Origin: Candidatus Sulfopaludibacter sp. SbA3
GTDB lineage: Bacteria; Acidobacteriota; Terriglobia; Bryobacterales; Bryobacteraceae
Direction of reading: 5' to 3'
DNA: 5,770 nt
NCBI GenBank assembly: GCA_945900935.1
Contig: CAMDKT010000413.1
Coordinates: 1-5,770 of the forward strand
The notes under the pieces are model-generated. The model did no database searches, was not told the origin of the DNA, and saw only the letters and a program-made list of their open reading frames with translations. This document shows positions 1-5,149 of the stretch, piece after piece (within the stretch, counting starts at the first letter, position 1; each line of letters starts with the position of its first letter). The translations under genes and the position numbers were made by a program.

Positions 1-1
1 T

Positions 2-310
2 CGCGCTGACGGCAGTCTTTGGCAAGCCGGGGCGCAGACCGGGCAATTGCAACTCACCGAGTTCTCCGATCCCCAGGCACTGCAAAAGGCGGGACACAAC
101 TATTTCCGGTGGTCCGGCCCTGCCGATCAGATCCGCGCCGGTGCCGCCACTCGTGTTCTTCAGGGAACGCTCGAAGGGGCAAACACGGGTCCGGCGGAAG
201 GTGCCGTTCGGATGGTCAACGTCCTCCGTCAATTCGAGTCACTGCAAAAGGCGCTCCAGTTAGGCAGTGAAATGAATCGCCGGTTGGTCGAGGAGGTCGC
301 TAAGGTATGA
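2..310 (+). CDS. flgF: Flagellar basal-body rod protein FlgF, C-terminal part (5' end outside window)
   Basis: The open frame enters from the left edge with no start needed and gives the last 102 residues before a TGA stop. The visible part begins with a segment ending ADGSLWQAG, followed by LTEFSDPQALQKAG, the typical FlgF strand 'L..F.(D/N)PQAL.K.G...F'. It ends with the rod/hook family C-terminal helix region (GTLEGANTGPAEGAVRMVN, then a coiled-coil-prone QFESLQKAL stretch), which packs against the N-terminal helix in the assembled rod. FlgF forms part of the proximal rod in the periplasm. The assignment to FlgF rather than another rod protein rests on its position directly before flgG and on the PQAL motif. 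Internal ATG or TTG codons (for example at 47) are not real starts. The gap to flgG is 19 bases, so the genes are co-transcribed. Confidence 0.88.
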   Translation, partial: RADGSLWQAGAQTGQLQLTEFSDPQALQKAGHNYFRWSGPADQIRAGAATRVLQGTLEGANTGPAEGAVRMVNVLRQFESLQKALQLGSEMNRRLVEEVAKV

Positions 311-329
311 ACGCACAAGGAGATCAATC

Positions 330-1121
330 ATGATTCGAGCCCTCTACAGCGCCGGCAGCGGCATGTCGGCCCAGCAGATCAACGTCGACAACATCGCGCA
401 CAATCTCGCCAACGCCAACACAGTTGGGTTCAAGACCCGCCGCGCCCAGTTCCAGGATCTGCTCTACCAGAACTTGATCCAGCCCGGCGCCGCGGCCGGC
501 ACGCAGACTGTCGTCCCGAGCGGATTGCAGATCGGCCTCGGCGCCCGCGCTTCTTCCAACGAGATCATCTTCACCCAAGGCAGTTTTCTGCAGACCAACA
601 ACCCGCTCGATCTTGTCATCGAAGGCCGGGGCTTTTTCCAGGTTCGCCGCCCGACGGGTGAGATCGGCTATACACGTTCCGGCCAGTTTCAACTGAACCG
701 GGACGGCGTCCTCGTCACCGGCGACGGGGATCCGCTGGAGCCGCAAATCACGATCCCCGCTGAAGCACAGGCTGTCACCATTGCGCCGGACGGCACCGTG
801 AGCTTTTCCCAGGCCGGTCAGGCCGCCACTCAGTTGGCGGGCCAACTGCAATTGGCGACATTTGTAAACCCGGCCGGGATGAACATGATCGGACGCAACC
901 TATACTTGCCGACCGACGCCTCCGGCGAGCCGACGCTCGGGAATCCCGGCGGCCAGGAAGGGACTGGAAGCCTGATGCAGGGATACGTCGAACAGTCCAA
1001 CGTCAGCGTTGTGGAAGAGTTCATCAACCTGATCATGAGCCAGCGGGCCTATGAAGCTAACTCGAAAGTTGTGCGAGCCGCCGATGAGATGTATCAACAA
1101 GTCAACAACATTACCCGCTAG
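330..1121 (+). CDS. flgG: Flagellar basal-body rod protein FlgG (distal rod)
   Basis: FlgG is the main subunit of the distal rod, the drive shaft that crosses the periplasm through the P and L rings. The protein is 263 residues, close to the roughly 260 usual for the family. It opens with MIRALYSAGSGM and carries the basal-body rod N-terminal motif NIAHNLANANTVGFK at residues 21-35, followed by the FQDLLYQ segment at 41-47. The middle holds the beta-rich D1-like region shared with FlgE and FlgF. The C-terminal rod/hook domain (about 218-263) contains GYVEQSNVSVVEEFINLI and SQRAYEANSKVV, diagnostic of the FlgF/FlgG/FlgE family. The start has a strong ribosome site, AAGGAG at 317-322, with a 7-base spacer. 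No truncation or frameshift is seen. The rod proteins lack a cleavable signal because they are exported by the flagellar type III apparatus, and none is present here. Confidence 0.97.
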   Translation: MIRALYSAGSGMSAQQINVDNIAHNLANANTVGFKTRRAQFQDLLYQNLIQPGAAAGTQTVVPSGLQIGLGARASSNEIIFTQGSFLQTNNPLDLVIEGRGFFQVRRPTGEIGYTRSGQFQLNRDGVLVTGDGDPLEPQITIPAEAQAVTIAPDGTVSFSQAGQAATQLAGQLQLATFVNPAGMNMIGRNLYLPTDASGEPTLGNPGGQEGTGSLMQGYVEQSNVSVVEEFINLIMSQRAYEANSKVVRAADEMYQQVNNITR

Positions 1122-1160
1122 AGCGAGTCTCGACAATTCGCCGGGCATCACCGAACCAAG

Positions 1161-1179
1161 GGCCGGGAGGCCGGTGCCC
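1161..1179 (+). promoter_or_regulatory. Ribosome site and GC-rich hairpin at the proposed flgA start
   Basis: GGGAGG at 1165-1170 is the only good Shine-Dalgarno match in the flgG-flgA gap. It sits only 3 bases before GTG at 1174, closer than normal. The same bases form a small hairpin, GGCC-GGGA-GGCC (1161-1172). CGGTGCCC at 1172-1179, which covers the start codon, can alternatively pair with GGGCA and CCG at 1143-1147 and 1151-1153. If folded, this would hide the start and make flgA translation depend on ribosomes finishing flgG at 1121. The pairing is seen in the sequence; the control is inferred. Confidence 0.35.
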
Positions 1180-2124
1180 CTTGATTGCGTCGCTGGAGCC
1201 TCACGGAAGGTCGAGAACTACTCTAGAACGCGCGCCGCCGGGCGTGCCGCCGCACTATTCCTGTTCCATTCGTGGGTGATCGCGCCAGCCGCGGACGTCT
1301 GCGTTCTCGTGGATGGGCCGCGGATCCGGGCGGCTGAGTTGGCGACGGTTGCGCCGGCCTTCAGCGCGCTTCCGCCGGAGAAGGACCTCGGGCCGGCACC
1401 CGCGGGCACGATGGTCCGCGTATTTCATAAGCCGCAACTGGCGGCTCTGCTTTCGTTGGAGGGGAGCGAACTTCCTGAACGCCTTTGCGTTCAGCGGAAA
1501 CGGGATGTCATTCCGCCCGAAGTTTGGCAAACCGCTGTCAACAACGCGATGACGGGCATCTGCGCCTCTGTACCTTGGAAGGCCAAGGTCTTGGAGTCGC
1601 CGCGGCACCGCTTCCCCAGCGGCGAGATTTCCTTTACCCGCGCCGGGCTGGCCGCCAGCCGCGGATCGGTTCATTTGTGGCGGGGCGCGTTATTGCTTCC
1701 GGACAAAAGTTCAGTACCGGTATGGGTGAGCGCCGAGATTCAAACGCGACGTCGTGTCATGATCGTGCAGCGACCCGTGCCGGCAGGAGGCCAGTTAACG
1801 TCGGAGGACTTTCGGGAAGATGAGATTTGGGTCTCGGGAGTTTGTACCGGGGAGGGCGAATCGCCGCGAATCGATGGGATGGTGGCGCGACACGCCTTGG
1901 CGTCCGGCGCAGTCGTTGCCAACAGCGATTTGCGGCGCGCTCCTGCCATACACCGGGGGCAGTCCGTTGAGTTGGAGGCGGCATCCGGTCCGGCTCGACT
2001 GCGTGTGTCGGCCGTCGCCGAACACGACGCCGAGGTGGGCGAGAAAGTGCAGTTGAAGAGCAGTTGGAATGGGACGAAGCTGGTGGGCCGGGTCACCGGC
2101 ATACAGAAGGCAAAGGTGGAATGA
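1174..2124 (+). CDS. flgA: Flagellar P-ring assembly chaperone FlgA (probable GTG start)
   Basis: FlgA is a periplasmic chaperone that helps FlgI polymerise into the P-ring. The C-terminal half is typical. A SAF-type domain at about residues 192-255 (RRVMIVQRPVPAGGQLTSEDF, then a segment ending SGAVVANSDLR) is followed by a final beta domain of about 60 residues (GQSVELEA, ARLRVSAVAEHDA, VGEKVQLKSS, LVGRVTG), as in the ChapFlgA fold. With the GTG start the protein is 316 residues, longer than enterobacterial FlgA (about 220). The extra N-terminal domain is the long form seen in several non-enteric phyla. A signal peptide is visible: basic residues up to R24, a hydrophobic stretch at 25-40, and an APA-A cleavage site near 39. 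The start is uncertain. In-frame ATGs at 1051 and 1084 lie deep inside flgG and would put a long non-hydrophobic stretch before the signal. GTG at 1174 is the only usual start codon between the flgG stop and the hydrophobic segment. The stop overlaps the flgH start (ATGA). Confidence 0.85.
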   Translation: MPLDCVAGASRKVENYSRTRAAGRAAALFLFHSWVIAPAADVCVLVDGPRIRAAELATVAPAFSALPPEKDLGPAPAGTMVRVFHKPQLAALLSLEGSELPERLCVQRKRDVIPPEVWQTAVNNAMTGICASVPWKAKVLESPRHRFPSGEISFTRAGLAASRGSVHLWRGALLLPDKSSVPVWVSAEIQTRRRVMIVQRPVPAGGQLTSEDFREDEIWVSGVCTGEGESPRIDGMVARHALASGAVVANSDLRRAPAIHRGQSVELEAASGPARLRVSAVAEHDAEVGEKVQLKSSWNGTKLVGRVTGIQKAKVE

Positions 2125-2855
2125 TGGCGTCGCAATGTTGGATTGTCTGTGTTCTTCTGATCGCCAATGGCGCTGACGCCGCGATCTGGCCCAAGGGAAA
2201 GCCGGAGCCATGCACGGCTGAGTCCCAAGAGGCGAAGAACTGCTCGGCGCTTGACCGTTATCTGCTCACCGTCGCCGCCGATGCGCCGCGATTCGTGGCT
2301 GGGGGCAGCCCCGGATCACTCTATGCGCCAGGCGGACGGATGACCGATTTGGGACGTGATTTTCGAGCCTTGTTTGCCGGCGATATGGTGACGGTCATTG
2401 TAAGTGACCGGGCAACCGCCGTCGCCAGCGGGACGACGAACTCAACACGGGCCTCCAATGTCAGCGCCGGTGTCTCCGCCGCGCTCGGCCCAATCAAGAC
2501 AATTGGACCGTTGGGACAGTTAGCCGGCGCGAAATCGGACTCTTCGGTGAAAGGTTCCGGTGAGACGACGAGGCGCATGACGCTATCGACTACGGTGACT
2601 TCGATCGTCGAGAGGGTCCTGCCGAATGGGAACTTGCTGCTGCGAGGGAGTAAGTCGATTGCGGTCAACTCCGAGCGCCAAGTGGTTGAGGTGCGTGGGG
2701 TGATTCGGCCTGAGGATCTCTTGGCCGGCAATTCGGTCCCTAGTGACCGCGTGGCGATGCTCGATATCAAAGTAAACGGGAAGGGTGTCGTCGGCGACGC
2801 CGTGCGCCGTCCGTTCATCCTTTACCGCATATTGCTGGGCCTGCTGCCCTTTTGA
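2121..2855 (+). CDS. flgH: Flagellar L-ring protein FlgH
   Basis: FlgH forms the outer-membrane L-ring around the rod. The start chosen is ATG at 2121, which overlaps the flgA stop (ATGA) and is preceded by AAGGTGG at 2113-2119. It gives 244 residues, close to the family's roughly 230. ATG at 2124 is equally placed. An in-frame ATG at 2064 would put a charged tail in front of the signal peptide and is rejected. Family features in order are GSLYAPGGRMTDLGRDFRAL (about 65-84), GDMVTVIVSD (87-96), a Ser/Thr/Ala-rich middle, then VLPNGNLLLRGSKSIAVNSE, VVEVRGVIRPEDL and SVPSDRVAMLDIKVNGKG, all matching the FlgH C-terminal half. The protein ends in a hydrophobic LGLLPF. The oddity is the N-terminus. 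It reads as an ordinary signal peptide (hydrophobic 7-15, ADA-A site at 18-21) with no lipobox cysteine, although FlgH is classically a lipoprotein. Cysteines lie at 6, 10, 31 and 41 only. Translation is probably coupled to flgA. Confidence 0.95.
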   Translation: MMASQCWIVCVLLIANGADAAIWPKGKPEPCTAESQEAKNCSALDRYLLTVAADAPRFVAGGSPGSLYAPGGRMTDLGRDFRALFAGDMVTVIVSDRATAVASGTTNSTRASNVSAGVSAALGPIKTIGPLGQLAGAKSDSSVKGSGETTRRMTLSTTVTSIVERVLPNGNLLLRGSKSIAVNSERQVVEVRGVIRPEDLLAGNSVPSDRVAMLDIKVNGKGVVGDAVRRPFILYRILLGLLPF

Positions 2856-2867
2856 AAGAGAACCCAA

Positions 2868-3974
2868 ATGCGAAGACAGTTGGTTCGCGGATTGTTCCTG
2901 CTGATCCTGGCGGCCTCGAATATCTCGGGTGCGATCAGCCGGGTCAAAGACTTGGCGTCGCTTGAAGGAGTACGAGACAACCAGTTAGTGGGCTACGGGT
3001 TGATCGTCGGGTTGAACGGGACTGGAGACAAGCGGCAGACGGTCTTTACGGCCCAAAGCCTGGCAAACATGCTGAATCGCATGGGAGTGGCGGTGAACGC
3101 AACGACCATGCAGGCCAAGAACGTCGCCGCGGTGATGGTGACCGCGACCCTGCCGCCGTTCGCCCAACCGGGAACCAAGATCGATGCGACGGTGGCGACG
3201 ATCGGCGACGCATCCAATCTGCAGGGCGGGCAACTTCTGTTGACCAGTTTGCGTGGCGCTGACGGGCAGGTCTATGCTGTGGCACAGGGCGGCGTGATCA
3301 CGGCCGGATTTATCGCCGGCCGAGCGGGAAACTCGCAGACCGTGAATCACCCGACGGCGGGGCGCGTACCGAGCGGTGGCATTGTCGAGCAGGCGGCGCC
3401 CTCGGTGATCACCGAGGGAAGGCTGCGGTGGCAGTTGCAGCGGGCGGATTTCACGACGTCGATGCGCTTGGCGGCGGCCATCAACTCAAAGTTCGCTGCC
3501 GGCCGGCCGGCGGTGGCTCGCGCGGCGAATGCAGGGTTGGTCGAAGTGGAGACACCACCGGAGTGGAAAGCGCGCCCGGTGGAGTTTATCGCGGCGATTG
3601 AGGCTCTAACCCTCGACTCCGACCGAAAGCAGCGACTCGTCATCAACGAGCGGACGGGGACAATCGTGATGGGGAAAGATGTGCGAATTTCGCCGGTGTC
3701 CATATTACACGGGAGTCTGTCGGTGGAGGTGCAGACGCAGTTGGACGTGTCGCAGCCCGAGCCACTCTCCGGAGGCAAGACAACTGTTACGCCGTTGGTG
3801 GGTGTCGGATCAAAGGAAGACGTGGCAAAGCTGGTGCAGTTGAAGGACGGCGCGACAGTAGATGAATTGGTACGAGGTCTGCAGAAGATTGGCGCGACGC
3901 CGCGGGAAGTGATCGCCATTCTGCAAAGCCTGCAGAGCGCCGGGGCGCTAGACGCAGAAATTCAGATTATTTAG
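2868..3974 (+). CDS. flgI: Flagellar P-ring protein FlgI
   Basis: FlgI polymerises in the periplasm around the rod at the peptidoglycan layer to make the P-ring, with FlgA as its chaperone. The protein is 368 residues, matching the family's roughly 365. A Sec signal peptide is clear: MRRQLVR, a hydrophobic stretch at 8-17, and cleavage after SGA at 22. The mature protein then starts ISRVKDLASLEGVRDNQL, the hallmark FlgI N-terminus, followed by VGYGLIVGLNGTGD. Further conserved segments are KNVAAVMVTATLPPFAQPG, the GG(Q)LLLTSLRGADGQVYAVAQG stretch, ERTGTIVMGKDVRISPVSI in the C-terminal third, and the terminal helix region with LQKIGATPREVIAILQSL. The protein contains no cysteine. The E. coli homologue carries a Dsb-dependent disulfide, so folding here cannot rely on one. 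The ribosome site is weak (AAAGAG at 2855-2860), and the gene begins 12 bases after the flgH stop. Confidence 0.98.
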   Translation: MRRQLVRGLFLLILAASNISGAISRVKDLASLEGVRDNQLVGYGLIVGLNGTGDKRQTVFTAQSLANMLNRMGVAVNATTMQAKNVAAVMVTATLPPFAQPGTKIDATVATIGDASNLQGGQLLLTSLRGADGQVYAVAQGGVITAGFIAGRAGNSQTVNHPTAGRVPSGGIVEQAAPSVITEGRLRWQLQRADFTTSMRLAAAINSKFAAGRPAVARAANAGLVEVETPPEWKARPVEFIAAIEALTLDSDRKQRLVINERTGTIVMGKDVRISPVSILHGSLSVEVQTQLDVSQPEPLSGGKTTVTPLVGVGSKEDVAKLVQLKDGATVDELVRGLQKIGATPREVIAILQSLQSAGALDAEIQII

Positions 3975-3987
3975 GTGGGAGGATTGA

Positions 3988-4302
3988 ATGGAGCTCGGGA
4001 CGCTATTGAAAGCCGGTCCGCGCACGGACATCGGCGAGGTTGGTAAGGTTAAGGACACGAAATCAGCGGCGAGAGAGTTTGAGGCGATGCTGATCGGACA
4101 GCTCATGCAATCGGCATTTTCGGCCGAGCAGATCGGTATCGGCGGCGAAACGGATTCTGGGGGGCAAACGATGCTCGACTTTGGACGGGAACATCTCTCC
4201 CGGGTGATCGCGGAGGGAGGAGGTCTCGGCCTCGGGAAATTGATCGAATCCGGACTGGCGAAAGATGGCAAGAAGGCCGTCTCGGCCATGCTCATGCGCT
4301 GA
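3988..4302 (+). CDS. flgJ: FlgJ-type rod-binding protein, single domain
   Basis: This 104-residue protein corresponds to the N-terminal rod-binding domain of FlgJ, which interacts with rod subunits and acts as a rod cap or scaffold. The family signature is the helix SAAREFEAMLIGQLMQSA (26-43), a Gly/Ser-rich loop (50-60), and QTMLDFGREHLSRVIAEGGGLGLGKLI (60-86). Enterobacterial FlgJ is about 313 residues with a C-terminal beta-N-acetylglucosaminidase. That domain is absent here and the frame closes normally with TGA, so this is the short form known from alpha-, delta- and other lineages, not a truncation. A separate lytic enzyme elsewhere in the genome would have to open the wall for the rod. 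The ribosome site is strong: GGGAGG at 3977-3982 with a 5-base spacer. The gene starts 13 bases after the flgI stop and is the last plus-strand gene in the window. Its 3' end overlaps the convergent fliS by 11 bp. Confidence 0.9.
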   Translation: MELGTLLKAGPRTDIGEVGKVKDTKSAAREFEAMLIGQLMQSAFSAEQIGIGGETDSGGQTMLDFGREHLSRVIAEGGGLGLGKLIESGLAKDGKKAVSAMLMR

Positions 4303-4702
4303 GCCGAAGTGGTTCTCCCGATAGAGTTTCGGGTGCCCTATCGTCGATCTGGTTCCACGCTTCGAGCAGTGTAGAGAGGAGCCGCTCGCATTCGGCGAGA
4401 GGAGGGTCGGACTGCTCGATGTTGGCGTCGACTAGACGTCGATGAATGTAGACATAAAGCTCCGCAAGACTTGAGGCGACTTCGCCACCGGCCTCTTTAT
4501 CCAAGCAGATCGTGAGTTCCTGGACAATGGTGCAGGCCTTGGTGATGGCTTTAGATCGTTCGCGGATTTGCCCGTTGGCGACAGAAGTCCTCGCGAGCCG
4601 GACCGACTGAATGGCACCACGATAAAGCACTCGGACAAGTTCGAGCGGACTCGCTCCGAGGATATCCCAGTCTTGTTGATTTTTATACGCTTGGATCGAC
4701 AT
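4292..4702 (-). CDS. fliS: Flagellar export chaperone FliS
   Basis: FliS is a cytoplasmic four-helix chaperone that binds the C-terminal disordered region of flagellin, stops early polymerisation and delivers it to the export gate. The product is 136 residues, the same as E. coli FliS. Family features are the N-terminal tyrosine Y6 in SIQAYKNQ, the helix ASPLELVRVLYRGAI (17-31; compare the usual SPxxLVxMLYDGAI), a second helix with IRERSKAITKACTIVQEL, then LDKEAGGEVASSLAELYVYIHRRLVDANI, and the final LLSTLLEAWNQI helix. The start is ATG at 4702-4700. No strong Shine-Dalgarno is seen before it; the leader has only GAAAG, followed by AGCGTGA. A sigma-28-like motif lies about 30 bases upstream. 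The gene follows flaG by 75 bases with no fliD between them, although flaG-fliD-fliS is the common order. The 3' end runs into the end of flgJ on the other strand. Confidence 0.93.
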   Translation of the reverse strand: MSIQAYKNQQDWDILGASPLELVRVLYRGAIQSVRLARTSVANGQIRERSKAITKACTIVQELTICLDKEAGGEVASSLAELYVYIHRRLVDANIEQSDPPLAECERLLSTLLEAWNQIDDRAPETLSGEPLRLSA

Positions 4703-4732
4703 TCACGCTGCTTTCGTAGTCGTTTAATGAAC

Positions 4733-4759
4733 TCATCGGAGAAACGAGGAGCGGCTTGA
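4733..4759 (-). promoter_or_regulatory. Sigma-28 (FliA)-like promoter for fliS
   Basis: Reading the minus strand, TCAA (4759-4756), a 15-base spacer and TCCGATGA (4740-4733) resemble the sigma-28 pattern TAAA-N15-GCCGATAA at 3 of 4 and 6 of 8 positions. A start about 7 bases downstream would give a leader of about 23 bases before the fliS ATG. The same motif with the same spacer precedes flaG, which strengthens the call. Known: fliS and flaG are late genes in many flagellar hierarchies. Inferred: that this site is used. Confidence 0.5.
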
Positions 4760-4777
4760 GGGAATGATTTGGCAGAG

Positions 4778-5056
4778 TTAACGAGAACGCAGCTCCTCCG
4801 CCAGCCGCAGGGCATATTCCGGGGGCAGTTGTCGAATTACCTCGCGGGTTTGACGGTCTACTATTCGCATCAGAGGACGACGGGTCTCCCGATCCATGAC
4901 GAACGTGAGTTCGTAGTTTTCACCAAAGAACTCAGTAGCGTTGATCGCCTTGATCGCTTTGACAAGTTCCCTACGCTCGGTTGCCTGCTGCTGCTCCAAT
5001 TGGTAATCAGGCACCGGTAACGGGAGGGCGACCTTTTCGATTGTTTTGGTATCCAT
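4778..5056 (-). CDS. flaG: FlaG family flagellar protein
   Basis: FlaG proteins are small, usually encoded beside flagellin, fliD or fliS, and influence filament length or filament assembly; the mechanism is poorly known. This one has 92 residues. The N-terminal third (about 5-25) is a Pro/Gln-rich linker, followed by a charged helix (about 26-40). The conserved C-terminal domain is at about 48-90: YELTFVMDRETRRPLMRIVDRQTREVIRQLPPEYALRLAEEL in outline, with the family hallmark pattern of a beta strand, D.(E/Q)T, V.D..T.EVIRQ(I/L)PPE and a final LA..L. I chose ATG at 5056 over the in-frame GTG at 5065. AAAGGTGG (minus strand, 5069-5062) sits 5 bases before the ATG and would overlap the GTG. 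The gene is preceded by a sigma-28-like motif and separated from nuoB by 89 bases with a terminator-like hairpin, so it probably heads a separate flaG(-fliS) unit. Confidence 0.9.
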   Translation of the reverse strand: MDTKTIEKVALPLPVPDYQLEQQQATERRELVKAIKAINATEFFGENYELTFVMDRETRRPLMRIVDRQTREVIRQLPPEYALRLAEELRSR

Positions 5057-5061
5057 ACCGA

Positions 5062-5069
5062 CCACCTTT
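5062..5069 (-). promoter_or_regulatory. Ribosome binding site that fixes the flaG start
   Basis: On the minus strand AAAGGTGG ends 5 bases before the ATG at 5056. It overlaps the alternative GTG at 5065-5063, so the GTG cannot use it. This supports the shorter, 92-residue FlaG. Confidence 0.75.
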
Positions 5070-5093
5070 CTGTATTATTGACTCCAGCATGTC

Positions 5094-5120
5094 TCATCGG
5101 AAAGATCCGATGCCGTATGA
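5094..5120 (-). promoter_or_regulatory. Sigma-28 (FliA)-like promoter for flaG
   Basis: On the minus strand, TCAT (5120-5117), 15 bases, then TCCGATGA (5101-5094), followed by G. The -10-like block TCCGATGAG and the 15-base spacer are identical to those before fliS, and both -35-like blocks begin CTCA. The -35 box is weaker than for fliS (2 of 4 to TAAA). A start near 5087 would leave a leader of about 30 bases with the ribosome site in it. Confidence 0.45.
5095..5112. repeat. Perfect 7-bp inverted repeat over the flaG promoter
   Basis: CATCGGA (5095-5101), a 4-base loop AAGA, and TCCGATG (5106-5112) form a perfect inverted repeat. Its left arm is the -10-like block of the proposed flaG promoter. 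It has no T-tract on either side, so it does not look like an intrinsic terminator. It could be an operator, a leader hairpin of read-through nuoB transcripts, or chance symmetry. Confidence 0.4.
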
Positions 5121-5122
5121 GG

Positions 5123-5149
5123 AAAAAATATACTAAGCCAATGCCTTAG
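5123..5149 (-). terminator. Weak Rho-independent terminator after nuoB
   Basis: On the minus strand CTAAG (5149-5145), a 7-base loop and CTTAG (5137-5133) form a short stem, followed by TATA and six T residues (5128-5123). The left arm includes the nuoB stop codon TAA. The stem is only 5 bp and AT-rich, so termination may be partial. The position, between a respiratory gene and a flagellar gene, makes sense for a boundary. Confidence 0.45.

Noticed and set aside
324..851. Minus-strand open frame of 175 codons inside flgG
   Set aside because: It lies wholly opposite the well-conserved FlgG coding frame; its composition is that of a reverse-frame shadow in GC-rich DNA and no family motif is recognisable.
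1051..1173. Longer flgA starting at ATG 1051 or 1084
   Set aside because: These starts lie 71 or 38 bases inside flgG, with no suitable ribosome site seen, and add about 30 to 41 non-hydrophobic residues before the signal peptide.
3347..3919. Minus-strand open frame of 190 codons inside flgI
   Set aside because: It is a shadow of flgI, which is strongly conserved in the plus frame; no ribosome site or recognisable domain.
4317..4343. Inverted repeats CCCGA/TCGGG and CGATAG/CTATCG just after flgJ, a possible terminator for the flg operon
   Set aside because: Short stems with no following T-tract, and they lie in the fliS coding region; too weak to call.
4432..4815. Minus-strand open frame of 127 codons bridging flaG and fliS
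   Set aside because: It overlaps most of fliS and the end of flaG in another phase. The part in the gap (about 25 residues) has no recognisable motif.
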